Origin: Lasiodiplodia sp. COLG20
Taxonomy: Eukaryota > Ascomycota > Dothideomycetes > Botryosphaeriales > Botryosphaeriaceae
Length of the DNA: 64,000 bases
Reading direction: 5' to 3'
NCBI GenBank assembly: GCA_009801085.1
Contig: VNWV01000005.1
Coordinates: 372,001-436,000, forward strand
Position 1 is the stretch's first letter, and the number at the start of each line of letters is the position of its first letter. A program made the translations under genes and the position numbers. Shown piece after piece: positions 1 through 16,125 of this stretch. The notes below the pieces were generated by a model. That model searched no databases, was not told the origin of the DNA, and was given only the letters and a program-made list of their open reading frames with translations.

Positions 1-232
1 CGGTGATGCAAAAGGCAGAGGCGATGTCCATTCAGAACTGGCCAACTCACGAGTTTTGTCTGGGGTCATGCAGCAGCGCGGGGCTGTTCCATGCACGGCT
101 GCAACTCTGCCTCGCGCCATCGCCTCAGCTCGTGGCTTTGCACAGCCTCGTGTGTAACGATGCATTGCTGACATTTAAGCCTTGCTGCACACCACCTTCA
201 GTCTCGGTGCGGATTGCTCCACCCTTTCCACC
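1..232. other. Upstream region of the ankyrin gene
   Basis: No supportable gene is seen here. The reading frames present have no recognisable domain. The last part probably holds the promoter and leader of the gene that starts at 233. Confidence 0.4.
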
Positions 233-2551
233 ATGGACGGGCTGTCCGGAGCGGCCAGTGTGGCTGGCATTGTGTCGTTGACTGTCCAGTTGGCGGAAAG
301 TATACAAAAGCTGTAAGTTGAGCCTCCTGGGTGTTTCGAGACCAAGAATAGACTGGACTAAAGTTATACGCCAACCCTGCGTAGCTGTAAATTTCTTTCC
401 GCACTTAAACATGCATCCGAAGATATCGAGGACATCATCGACGATCTCGAAGTTCTCACATACGTTCTCGTGGACATACAACGTTGTGAAGAACTCTTCG
501 GTCCACAGCCTGCTACAGCAAAGGCTTTACTTCGCTGCCGGAGACAAGTTCAGGCCCTGGACAATATGGTCACAAGCTGGAAGGAAGATCTTGAAAAGGA
601 CAGCAGATGGCGTCGTGGTCAGGCTGCCTTCAAGGTTGTCATCAAGGCCGACAAGGTGAAAGAGTGGAGAGGAAAGATTAGCGAGGCGAAGGAAACACTG
701 TCATTAGCGTTGCAAGCTTCCAGCAGGTTTGTCGAAGCCCATATGGGGTCGGGTTGACTTTACGCTTATATCAGGACTTTAGTCGCGTTCAGTACACCCA
801 GCTGATAGCTATTGCCAAAGTCGACGGGCAAATGGCGGCCCTTAACGGACGAACATCTCGTATTCAGGCTTTGGTGGAGTCGAGCTCAGTAGGCAGTTCA
901 AGTTGCTCTACGCTTGCCCAACCCGCCGCTATTCCTGCTTCAGATGTCTCTCCCGCGTCAACTTCATACACTCCGGCTACTGAGCCAACTGCCGCTCTTT
1001 CTCGGAAAATACGTTCTCGGAAAGCACAGTTCTACTATGATGACGAATGCTTCAACAGCTGGACCCACAGTCTCCTTGGAACCGTCAAGTACCAATCACG
1101 AAGAAGACGTGGCGCCACTCGAGAGGAAGAAAATGAGCTTGTGAATATCCTTTTTCAACCTTCATGGTGGCTCCAGAAACTTGGTTTCAAAACCCTATTT
1201 GGAGCTCAGCTGGAGAAGTCCTCCTGGTCTGGATGGCAGATGTCATTACGGGCCGAGCATGTGAGAATCTGGCATTCTTCCATTTTGGTTCCGCTGCTGA
1301 CATAACCCTAGCTCGTACCCAGAGAGCTGTTTGACTGTGCCAACAGTGTCATAGAAAATGGCAACCTTCAAGGTCTCATTGACATGCTCTCGTCTGGGGT
1401 GATTGGTATCCATTCAAGCAGTGCTGATGGGTTTAGCTTGCTAGATGTAAGCCTCTTTCAATGCTTTCATGATTATTATACTCAACTCAGTTAGCAAGCC
1501 GCAATTGAAGCTCAGCCTGATATTTGCGCCTTTCTTTTGAAATCCGGTGCGGATCCACTAGCAAGATCCTATACTTCAACGTGAGTTCTCGGAAATACCT
1601 TCTCTCTGGGGCTGCTAATACTTCAATAGTACTGTTGCGTTCCACTTAATTAGTGTCGCCCTCGCCTCATCTCGCCAGCTGGAAACTATGAAGGCATTCA
1701 CTGCTGCCGGTCAGGACTTGGTTGATCTCGATGTGAACAGAACCGTCGCAATGCTTTCGCGCTTTTCCCTGCTCCGAAGTGGTCCAAGTACCTACTACTG
1801 GCTACTCGATCAGCTCGTTTCCACCTTGGAGTTCTGCGACGAACCAACATTGGCGGAGTCATGGGCAGAAATCCTCGGAAGTCCGGAAGCGTATGAGAGG
1901 CCAATCGATTTTTTGAGACGTGCGTTCACCCTTGTTGGTAATTCAACTTATAAAAGGCTGGGAGTACTGCGCCGCATGGACTACAAATGCATGGATAAGG
2001 AGGAAGCCGATACATGGCTTAATGAGCTCGGTTCACTTCATTTCACAGAGCACAGTAGGGCACTCGGTAGAGTTGGCCCACTCATTTTGCACGCAATGAC
2101 TACACCAGCACGGCTGAACAACCTTCGGCGTTTTCTGGACCTTGCAGAGATCCCAATCGAGCAATTTGTCAAAGGAGAGATTCTTTTACTCAACGAGGCG
2201 CGTACCGGCGGAGAGGATCCTTGGACCGAGGAAAAGCTCTCGAATCTTTTCCATTGGGGCTTTGAAGGAATATATGCACTGGATAGGGGAAAGTGCTCTG
2301 CATGTGCGCTGTTTATGGGCTGGGAACTGGAACGTGAGGATAACGCGGTGTGGACTTTAGGAGTACAGCAAATCAAATGCGGAAGATCACCGACTGGTCC
2401 ATTCGAAGGAGAGGAAGAGAAAGCGTATAGAAGATGGACACGCTACATGGAGCGGTGGAGGTCAGAAAGGATTTGCAGGCGTTGCCAAGATGAAGAAGGA
2501 ATGACGGGTGATGGAAACTTTGAGTCGTCCCCATTTCTTCTGGACATCTAA
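233..2551 (+). CDS. STAND-like N-terminal domain / ankyrin-repeat protein
   Basis: The model has six exons (233-312, 385-726, 783-1260, 1312-1446, 1495-1580, 1630-2551) and gives 680 residues. All five introns are GT-AG and the frame stays open across every junction. The N-terminus (MDGLSGAASVAGIVSLTVQL) is the hydrophobic helix of the Helo_like_N domain found in fungal STAND/NLR proteins, with further helices to about residue 150. A Ser/Thr/Pro-rich linker follows around residues 200-240. Residues 338-373 contain a good ankyrin repeat (DGFSLLD...ICAFLLKSGADPL), and a weaker one lies next to it. The C-terminal 280 residues match nothing I know and end in a region with Cys pairs. There is no NACHT or NB-ARC P-loop, so this is an NLR-like architecture without the NTPase. 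By family, such N-terminal domains act in self/non-self recognition or regulated cell death. That role is inference here. Confidence 0.8.
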
Positions 2552-4977
2552 ATAGACTTTCTTTCTTGTGTTTAGTTTTATCCTGTTCATTGCTACGACA
2601 CGGTAGAGTGCAAAAAATCCAACTCACGCAGTATCTTACTACATGGGCAGTTGAAGCAAATGCCAGGATGTGGATTGAGATTTGAATTTGTACAAACATA
2701 TTTTGATATTGGATTTAGATAAGCAAAGTGCTCCATCTCGAAAAACAGGTTTCGGAGAAGTCATCTTAATTTCTCACTAGCTTTGACCTCGCTGATTCTT
2801 CGGATCTAGAAGCTTTAGCTGCATGTCCAATAGGAATGTTTAGTTGTCTAGTAAGAACTTATTGCTTCTTAATTAGGAACCTACTAACTTGCACTATTAA
2901 GAATTATCGTATGGCGATCTTCTAGATACAGCTGCTATCTTGGAAGCCTGTCCGCAGCGACAGGCGGGTACGCAGTTAAGCGAGAGGCGCGATACCCGAT
3001 ATGGCAGAACAATAAGAGGAAGACCTTCATTTATTGAGCTCGCTTTTTTCCTTCCTCACACACCATAAGAGCATACATTTCGATTGACTGAGTATGAATA
3101 GGTTCACATCGAATAGTTACAGGGATCCTTACTCCGACTAAGTGAGCTTCCGATCCGCCGGCGGTGTTGTGAAGTGGCAAGGAAACGCATTTGATAAGAG
3201 CAATGCACTGCAAGTAACAGATGTCATTTCGAGGTTTTGTGAACTCGAGGAGCATGTTGAGATATCTGTAGATGTTGATATACCCATTGTATGAATGTAG
3301 CATCGGAGAGGACTCTGCGATGCTTCAGTGACGTATGGCGCAAAGCTGCCAAGACCAATGAGCAAAATTCGACGCGTTATCGCCGGTTGCACCTGCGATG
3401 CCGAGCTCATCTCAAGTTGCTAAGTGGTGGTATGCCCTGCATCCCCAGTGCTGTCTGGCGGAGTTTGCGGATATGCGGGTTGGTGACTTGAAGTGAGATC
3501 GCACCCAACCTCGGAGTCTGACGGGCAGTTTCGAACGAGCTCAACAGTGTCAAGGGGTAACAAAGGATTGTCCCGCAGGGGGCTTGAGCTCGGCTGAGCG
3601 GTATCATCGTGTGGGTGAGCTGTTAGACCGTCCGCAGCAGCCTCTGCACCTCGGTGCCGGGCGTGCTGTCGGTCGTCGCACGGAAGTGACGGGTCAGTGA
3701 GTGTGGCCCACGGCGGGCAGAGGGAGGTAGATCGGGGGTTACACGCGGGGGTTAATCTGAAGCGGGAGATCTGCTCGCTTCAGGGTCGGTCGTGTCAGCA
3801 ACCTGGGCGGCGGAGGGGCAATGAGGGGTGGGAGGTTCGCGTCCGGCCCGCTCACGGACCAGCGGCCGGAGGAGGCACACAAGGCAGATGGGCACAAAAA
3901 GAGCCGCCTTCCCAGACACGTGGGGCCTCGACCGCGGTAGGGCTGAAAGGGATCTCCCGCCGTCACGCCTTGGCTCCCGTCCGGGACCCCGGAGTTGCGG
4001 GCGGCGCGACGCTGCACCATGCAGGAACCGCGCCCCGTATCTGGCTGACGTGATTCGTGGGGTGTTCGAGGTGGGCGGGTGCTGGGAGGGTCCCTGTCGC
4101 GCATCGTGAGGTTCGGCGACGAAGACCGCGCCGTGTAGGCCTCGGCGGTGACGTGTAAGATCCCATGCTCTTGCAAATGGCCGTCCTTGTGGGTGAGGAT
4201 GCTGCAGTGATGGCGGCGATGGGGGCATGCCGGGGCAATGCGGCCTGTGCGATGTCAGTCCATCAGAGTGCCCGTCTCCGCGGCGGCCGGGCAATTTCGA
4301 GATGCAAATCTTGGAGGAGTTTGCATGTCCATCCCCGCAATGATCGCCCACCCCTGCCCATGCCGCCAAACATTTATCGATGTCATCGTCGCGCACGCGC
4401 CGCGCGTGTCGCTGTTTGCACCTGTCTCAGGAATGATGGGTTTGCCGGCACCGCATGCAAGGGCGGCGCCGCGTTTCAAAGCGCGCTTTTGTTTGCGGCA
4501 TAGCGCGAGCTGCGGCAGCGCGTCTCCACCGGATTGCTTGAGCAGTGCGGTGGACGCGGACAGGGCTGAAGGGCAGTGGAGGGCGCACGGGTGGTGTGAG
4601 CGGCGTACGACACGCGGAGAACAGGGTTTAGCGGATCTTGGCCCAGCCGACGCACCTCTGCACCTCTCCGCTCCTTGACCCGGCCTTTTCGACCCTCTCC
4701 CAGCGACTACCGCACGCGACCGCCCCCGCCGACGCTTGCACGACCACCGCTCCCTCCATGACCCGCCCGTAGCTGTGCTGTCCTGGCACCGGCTGCGTTG
4801 CTGCATCCCGAATCTCTCTTCGCCGCTCCTCGTTCCGACCGCGCCAGCTTCCGCCGAGCTAGGCCTGTTCGCTCGCTCGCTACTCCGATACTGCACCTCG
4901 ACGTCGCGCTCCCAGCACACCCGCACCCGCCCGCCGCCCGTCCGCCCGCCCACGCCCTGTGGCGCCCCGCCGTCGCT
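2552..4977. other. Intergenic region and KDM4 leader
   Basis: The left half (2552-3050) is AT-rich and the right half (3600-4977) is strongly GC-rich. No ORF shows a domain, and the long minus-strand frames in the GC-rich half are by-products of composition. A short hairpin (CCTGTC, six-base loop, GACAGG) lies near 2948-2965. The stretch 4680-4977 is CT-rich and probably the leader of the demethylase gene. An ATG at 4798 is in frame with that gene and would add 60 residues. Confidence 0.45.
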
Positions 4978-9593
<4,616 letters not shown>

Positions 9594-12538
9594 GAGTGAT
9601 ATTTTCTCGCCTTTTTTTTCTTAATTTCTTTTTCATGTTTTCTTCGAGCATTGTTGCGGGTGGTTTTGGGGGAGTATACTGGAAAGGGGTTGGTGGATGG
9701 GCATGGAATGGAATGAATGGAGGCGTTTCTTAATCATGTGTATCACCTTTTTCCAATTTTCAGAGAGAAGGGAATGGGGCAGGCGAAATATCGTTATACC
9801 ATTGGCGTTCACATTTCACCCCGCTGCGCTGCATTACAATATATAGTGGTTGCTTTTTGGCTCATGGAGGAGTGAAGTTTTTCTACGGGGTGATATTTGG
9901 ATGGACGGGTGGATGCATGAGAAAGTCATTTTCCTTCTCTTCGGGGGTTTCATTTACTTCACGTCGTTCTCAATATATGGTAGCATCGATGATGGCTGGG
10001 GATGGATTGGTTGGACAGGAGACTAAAAGCATGAATGTATGCGAGTATGGATGCTAAGGTTTCCATGAATTTTGCCTTCTTTCTCGAGGGGCTCGGCGGC
10101 ATGGTTTTGGTTTTGGTACACACGGATGGGACGGGACTTTAGGATGAGACGAGAAGTGATTTGGACTTGGCCTTGAGCCGGGTAGCTCGGATAAGGTTGG
10201 CATTGATGCTCAGCATATGTGTGGGGACGAGATGCATGAGGTACGCGTGCGGCTTGGTGAGGCTGGGAGGGTTCCACCGTGAGGGATGATGGGCTGTGTA
10301 TGCACCGCAGCGGAGTCTCGACTCCGTCCTCAGGTGTTTTGGATGACGACGACAAGGCGGAGTAGGTGCGGAGAAGGATGCTTATTGGTGTCGAAGGCAG
10401 GATGCCATGGAGCTGGTAATTGGTGGCTCCCTCACAAGCCGCCAACCTATCATCATACCGTGAATGCGGTTGCCTAGACGGGTGATCGGATGTTGGACCA
10501 CGCAACCATCCCAGGTCGCACCAAGACACTGTGCTGAGAACGTCGTCATCACGAAGTCCATCGTGCGTGAGATGGTCTAAGAAGCCGAGAAAGCGAGCCA
10601 TGACGTCGTCGGTCTCTTGTTCTCCGCCTCTGTGGCGGAAAATGATCCAATGACCAAGAAGAGGCGAAAGAGATGATGAGCAGCGCTTTTCTGTTTGATT
10701 TGCTAGCGCAGTAATCTTAGCGCAGTGCGCTTTGACGGAGCGCTGTCCTGCAATAAACGGTACACCGTCTCTTTACTAGGGAATTATTGGTAGGCGTGTA
10801 GAGGCGTGGTGAATGATGTTGTCGTCGAAAGAACGAGCTTACCCGTGGCGGGATTGGCCTGCGCCTCCATCGTCACCGCTGGCGAGTCACAAGGCCCTTC
10901 CTCCTCCCGGTCGCACGACGGGAAGGGGGACGTGCGCTGGGGAATTATCGTGCCAGTGCGTGTGCAGTGCGTACTGCCTGTTCGAGGTTGTTGCCTTTTG
11001 GCTTAATTTTGAGCCGGAACGCTTACTGCGAGCGTGCGGCTGAAAGAGAAGAGGTCTCTTTCCGGCTGCGGTGCAGTTGGTTCCGCCTAAGCTACCGACA
11101 CGAGAGCGGCTGCACGTGTTGCTCAGCCACAGGCCCAATTGGTAGGCGCCGGCGAACTGCTACAGTAGTATCCGAGTCCGCCAAATTCGTCTGGACAGGA
11201 AGAAGGGAGAGAGGTCTCTTCCTTCAGCGCCAGGAGCTCAAACACGTGGTGAGGCAAGAGAGAGCAATAATGCCAGCGCACGCGCTCCGCATTGACATGA
11301 ACTTGGCAACCCATGCCGAAACACGTTTCACCCGGGGCCCGACAGCCGGCCTGCGCCATCGCCAGCCAATCAAGCGAGGGGTGGCCCCGTCATCCGATGG
11401 AGGATGGAGAAGGGCGATCTTCTGGCCGTGGTACGGGCGCTTGCAGGGCGCTTCCCTGTCGCGCTGCTCCGGGTTGCGCAGGGCGAATCGACCGGCAGCG
11501 CAGCGGCGCGGCTGCGACTCAGCTCGTGACCCGCTCGCTCTCTGCACAGCCTTTTGGAGAGAACGTGTCGCGCTTGAGGCTGTTCGGCGCATCGCCCAGC
11601 GGGGTGGTGAAGGCTTGCAGTGGACCTGGGGCTATAAGCTTTGCAGAACTACATATAGCACCCGGGCCAGCCAGGTACACCACCGGTCAAGCGCATCAAC
11701 TTTGGAATTCTGCGACAAGAGAGGAACAAGAGCAAAGCGGAAGACCGAAGGGTACCCGGACGCTATATCTCGAGCACCTCACCACACGCCTCACTGTTTC
11801 GATCACGACAGCCGCTTCAGCTCGGCACTGCAATTTGTAGCGTTGCTAAGTTAAGAAGGAAGGCTAGAAGCAGAAGAAGGCGCCACGCACAGGACAGGAT
11901 CCACGGTTGACAGCGCACTGCTGCACTCGAATAAAATCGCCGACCGCCCATCACTCTTGGTGCGCCATCATTTAAGCTCGTCGACAGACCCTGGGTTTCG
12001 TTTTTCTCCGACATTCCCCTTCACGCTTGCTGGCTGGCCTAGCATCTCTTCTCCCCGCGACCGACTTCTTCGACACGACCTTTGCACGACCTAAAGCCAG
12101 CTTACTCCACTCACCGGCACGAGCGGCGCGATCGAGACCCTTCCGCGAAAGATCGAGAAGAAAGCGGGCGGCGTGATCTGCAACAGCTTGACCTCAAGCC
12201 ACGGCATAATTGCATAAGCCGAACGAACGAACGAGGCGCGGTGCCTTCCCTTCCTGCCCGGAAATCCTGTTTCGCGAGTGTGGCACCCTGACGCACGTCA
12301 AGACCCTGCCTACCTACATCAACTCTTTGTCCCCACCCTCCGTTGTTCTCTTCTTTCTTCCATCCATCCACATCCCGCACGAGTCACGCCTACACAGCCA
12401 CACAGCGCTGCTTGTCTCTCTCCTCTGATCGCCGCGCTTGATCCCTGCTGCGCTTGCGACAAATAAAAAGCCGCTCGACAAACCCTCCGTTGATCACCAC
12501 CATTTCTTGGCTCTGAGCTCCCGCTGCTTGTCGCAACA
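9594..12538. other. Intergenic region with long CT-rich leader
   Basis: I see no gene with domain or splice support. The 9.6-10.6 kb part is G/T-rich downstream sequence of the demethylase gene. From about 11,900 the sequence becomes strongly C/T-rich on the plus strand, as in fungal leaders, up to the MARVEL gene start. The ten-base string GAGGTCTCTT occurs at 11,051-11,070 and again at 11,211-11,221. The longest frames (10023-10601 minus, 10967-11854 plus) look random. Confidence 0.4.
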
Positions 12539-13386
12539 ATGGCCTTCAACTTTACCCTGCCCCTGCGCATCGTGCAGGCTGTTTTCACCGTCATCGTCCT
12601 CGGCCTCACCGCATATGGTACGTATTTTTAGAGTCTTTTTTCTTCATCCCACCTTCCGCTTTTCTTCGCTGGTCGTCTGTCATCGTTGCACGAGATACGC
12701 GAAAAGGAATCCTTCGCAATGGCACGCAGTACCCGGAGTACCGGGTGGGGCCAGGCACCTGGAATCCTTCAGCATCCCATCCTCCCTTTCTTCCGTCTCG
12801 TCGGCCCCCATTGTATCACCACATCTGCACGTTTCTCTAGAGCTCTCTCTCTCTTTCTCCACTCTCAAACCCACAAGGGAACATGCAAAAACAACCGCTA
12901 ACGCTTCTGGTACACTAGTTTGCAACTGGTGGACGTCGCATTGGCTGGCGGCCTCCCCCGCCGAAGTCAACTACCTGATTTTCGTCTCGGTCTGGACCAT
13001 CCTGGCGCTGGCCTACCTGATCGTGGCCCCCGCCCGCTTCCCCGCCGCCGCGCACAAGTTCCTCATCCTCATCGTCGAGGCCCTGACCATGATTTTCTGG
13101 TTCGCCGGCTTCATCGCCCTCGCCGTGTGGCTGACGAACCGCGTGTGCTTCGGCAGCGTGTGTGCGAGCGCCAGGGCCGCTACCGTGTTCAGTGCGTTTG
13201 AGTGGTGAGTCTTCCTTTTTGCGCCCTTTTCTCTATTTGGTGTTTGAGAGTGACTTGGTTTGGCTAATGCGTGCGGTTTTTAGGCTTTTCTTCGCTGCTA
13301 CGACCGTGATGGCTTCGCTGCACGTGTGGAAGACGCGCAACACGAACAACACGCAGGCTGCGCCCGAGATGCAGATGAACGTCTAA
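12539..13386 (+). CDS. MARVEL-type four-helix membrane protein
   Basis: Three exons (12539-12617, 12919-13204, 13284-13386) give 155 residues. Four hydrophobic segments lie at about 9-27, 44-63, 73-94 and 108-131, with a short polar tail ending in MQMNV. This is the topology and size of fungal MARVEL-domain proteins, including the Nce102 group, which act in plasma-membrane domains and vesicle traffic. WW near the first loop and a Cys pair (CFGSVC) before helix 4 also fit. The first intron is long for this locus (301 nt), contains a CT repeat, and splits the first helix from the rest. The frame is continuous across both junctions. The exact subfamily is not certain. Confidence 0.82.
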
Positions 13387-14105
13387 GTGCGGAATGCGTC
13401 TCTTTTCCTCTTAAAGTGTGTGAATAGTGTTGAGAAAGGATGCGATGGTGAATAAGGAAGAAGAATACCCGGTGACGGTTCTGGTGGAATGGGGACTGAT
13501 GAAGTTTGAGTTCTCGTGTCAATGATTTCGTATTTCATGTCCATTTCTTTTGTTCATTTTCCGCTGCCACTCTGTTATGATACCCAAGTGAGGGTTGGTT
13601 TGCTGGATATTTGAGTGGGATGTGGTTTGGAAGTAATGGGATTATACCCTTACGCGGTTTGTTGTAGTTTACAAGCACTTGTGAATACTCTGGAAGTTTT
13701 GGAATGTCGACTTGTGGTTCATTGTCTTGTGACGTTACTTGTATTGCACGGTTGGGTTTGGGCTGCTGCATAATGATAGCGGTAATCTTCTGCTCCTATC
13801 CACTCGGAGTTTGCTAAAGCAGGAGACTGTCCATCTCGACGCGTGATTGGTCGGGTCAGATCTAAGACGAGACAGTGATTCTAGTGGGTGCAAACATAAG
13901 GAACGGAAGTGTTGTCTCACAACTGTCCTTTGACTGATCTACCACGTCTGCCCATACTATAGGGTAGATATAAAGCTTACCTAAACGACCAGCCATCATC
14001 ACCCCCGGTGACTTTCATGTCCAAGGGTTTCACGAATAACCCGCAACCTCTTCCCAGCATCCCGTTCAAAGAAGAAGAAGAAGAATATCCAACAGCATCA
14101 ACACC
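13387..14105. other. Intergenic region
   Basis: This is moderately AT-rich sequence downstream of the MARVEL gene. No coding signal is seen. A short GAA run lies at about 14,077-14,090, just before the next start codon. Confidence 0.4.
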
Positions 14106-15005
14106 ATGGCCAACGACGCAACAACGATCAACAAAGCCTCCTTCTCCCCCTTCTCCATGCCGGGAGCCTATCCGCTGCCGCCCTCTTCCACCATCGCAGC
14201 CGATACTCCTCCCTCGTCGTCATCCTCTTCCCCCTCTGCCCTTTCCATATCCATCCCCGACCTCTACCTGCCCTCTCCCACCCTCTCCATCCCAGACGAC
14301 TGGCGCCTCAGTCCCACTGCCGCCGCCACCAGCACCCCTCCGCCTTCCCCTACTGCTGCATTCCTCCCGCCTATGCCAGGCGGCTGGCCATCACCATCGC
14401 CGCCATCGCCGCTATCATCTCCCACAGCAACAGACGACAGCGATGAAGATGGCGACGATGGTGACAACCGCAGCTAGCAGACTAAATTGTCGTCATTGTT
14501 ATCGTCACCAGTATTCTCCTCTACCACCACGTCCACGACGGCGATGGAGGACAACGGCTACTACTACTCCTGCCGGCTTCGGGCCGCCCGTTTGGCTAAA
14601 ACCATTCGAGCGCAGCTGCAGGCGGCGCACGCGCAGAGGGAGCTGGATGAGGATAGGTTAGGTGCTGAGCTCGGTGAGGATGACGATGGCGTGGTTCGGC
14701 TGGGGGATGGGACTGGTGGGGGTGAGGATGGTCGAGGTGACGGGCGGGTTGTTGGGTTTGGTGAGGACGAGGGTGAGAATGACGATGACGATGTGATTGA
14801 GACTGTGTATGAGGAAGAGGATGGAGATGGCTGGCAGCGAGAGGAAGAGGATGGCGACGTGGTTGAAACTGAGGTTGTGGATGAAGACGATGATCGGGAG
14901 GGCGAGACGGCAAGAGTGTTTACTTACGTCTGTGAGGATGGTGAGATGGGGGAGTTTGTGGTGGTTGGAGATAGTGGGGAGGATGATTCGGAGGAGGAGA
15001 ATTAG
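14106..15005 (+). CDS. Orphan protein: Pro/Ser-rich half joined to acidic half
   Basis: I do not recognise this protein. Two open frames (14106-14477 and 14487-15005) join in frame if a 51-nt intron is removed (14461-14511, GTGACA to CACCAG). The result is 282 residues: an N-terminal half rich in Pro, Ser and Ala, then from about residue 130 a short basic helix-prone stretch (RLRAARLAKTIRAQLQAAHA). The tail is very acidic, rich in Asp, Glu and Gly. The agreement of phase and frame on both sides of a plausible intron is the main support. Composition-driven open frames are common in such sequence, so transcription is not proven. Confidence 0.45.
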
Positions 15006-15204
15006 CTTGTTCTCTTGATGAAGGAAGGCAGGCGGCTGTCAATGTGGTAGAGGAGAGGAAGTAAAACGGACAGAGAAGCGGTGATGAGGGCATGCAGAGG
15101 GTCACAGCAACACGAAGACACAAAGAAGATCACGGCGAGTTTGGAAATCAATGAGGAGAAGAGTAGATTGGGATTCATCATATCGTTATAGAATCAGACT
15201 AGTC

Positions 15205-15300
15205 TGTTCCCCCAGCACAAGGTGCTGCAGCCCACCCGCCCCGACCTTTAGGTAGTCGTCACCAAAGTCCCCCAGTTGCCCACCAAAGCCCCCAGTGCCC
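15205..15300. repeat. Left copy of a ~95-bp imperfect direct repeat
   Basis: The segment beginning CTGTTCCCCCAGCAC and running through CGACCTTTAGGTAGTCG to the GCCCCCAGTGCCC element matches 15616-15717 with small gaps. Both copies contain the same order of elements: CCCCCAGCAC, ACCTTTA, GGTAGTCG, CCCCCAG, GCCCCCA. Together they flank the 45-bp tandem array. Confidence 0.75.
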
Positions 15301-15550
15301 AAGGCGAGGTCGTTCGCCAGAGATTTAGCGTCCCTCCCTCAGATTCCAAGGCGAGGAAATGCATCAGAGACTCAACTTCTCCCTTGGTTCCAAAGTGAAG
15401 AGGCTCGTCAGAGACGTAGCATCTTTCTCAGTGGCCAAGGTGAGGCAATTCATCTCAGAGATGCAACGTCTCGCTTGGTACTCGAGTGAGAGGCCCGATC
15501 AAAGATGGAACATCGCCCTTGCCACCAGAGTGAAGCCGGCCATCAGAATG
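15299..15550. repeat. Degenerate ~45-bp tandem array, six units
   Basis: Unit starts are at 15299, 15346, 15390, 15435, 15480 and 15525, giving spacings of 47, 44, 45, 45 and 45. Each unit opens with a version of CCAARGYGAGG and contains a CATCAGAGAT-like core followed by a CTCCCTTGGT-like end. The last four spacings are multiples of three, so a plus frame shows 15-residue periodicity (VRDVASFSVAKVRQF is one unit). The two earlier indels break that frame. This may be a decayed coding repeat or a non-coding minisatellite. Confidence 0.75.
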
Positions 15551-15569
15551 GCTGACCGAAAAAAAAAAA

Positions 15570-15735
15570 AGAAAAGCCCCCAGACTCCCACTGAAAAAAA
15601 GCCCCCAGAGGTTCTGTTACCCCCAGCACTAAGTGCCGAGTTCCCACTCCACCCCAACCTTTAACGGTAGTCGGCACCGAAATCCCCCAGAAGCCCACTT
15701 TGAAAGCCCCCAAGTGCCCACTGAAGCCCCCAGGA
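15570..15735. repeat. Right direct-repeat copy with GCCCCCAG-rich flank
   Basis: Nine copies of a CCCCCA(G) element occur in 15,205-15,735, mostly as AAGCCCCCAG. The stretch 15616-15717 is the partner of the left direct repeat. An A12 tract at 15559-15570 and an A7 tract near 15594 separate it from the tandem array. Confidence 0.65.
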
Positions 15736-16125
15736 CCCCACTCATGAGACTGTAAGGCCAGAGCTCCGTCCATAGATGTTTCGCGGGCCATCCTTGCCCG
15801 AAGTGCCTCGAACAAGGTTTCCCAAGTGAGGACACTAGTCACTCGTTCCAAGCCAAAAGGCAAAGAGAGCGGATGAAGAGAAAAGGGCAGCTCGGTCGAA
15901 GAATCCGGGAGTATTTATAGGCGGGTGGTCCGTGCGCACTGGGCGTCACCTGCGGAGGGTATATGCAGGGTCCAAGGCGTTACCTGGGGGATATGCCCGC
16001 TTGGACAAGTAGCTCCGGTGATGGGAAGCGCATTCGCTGGGGGGAGACATAGATGCTGGTTGCTTTGTGGCGCGTAGGCCGGAGCGAAGGCTTTGGGTGA
16101 CGTTCTATCACCTGTACTAACACTT
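15736..16125. other. Non-coding flank between repeat block and kelch gene
   Basis: There is no gene support. A faint further match to the tandem unit (TTTCCCAAGTGAGG, near 15,819) suggests the array once extended rightwards. The rest is probably the 3' region of the kelch gene on the minus strand. Confidence 0.35.

Noticed and set aside
10023..10601. Minus-strand open frame of 192 codons
   Set aside because: It begins with an ATG but has no domain, no hydrophobic pattern and random-looking composition.
10967..11854. Plus-strand open frame of 295 codons
   Set aside because: Cys/Arg-rich random composition, no good ATG context, and it lies in the presumed MARVEL promoter.
15359..15664. Plus-strand ORF across the 45-bp repeats as a functional gene
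   Set aside because: Early units have 47- and 44-bp spacing that break the frame, and the ORF runs into A- and C-rich repeats; kept only as a possible relic.
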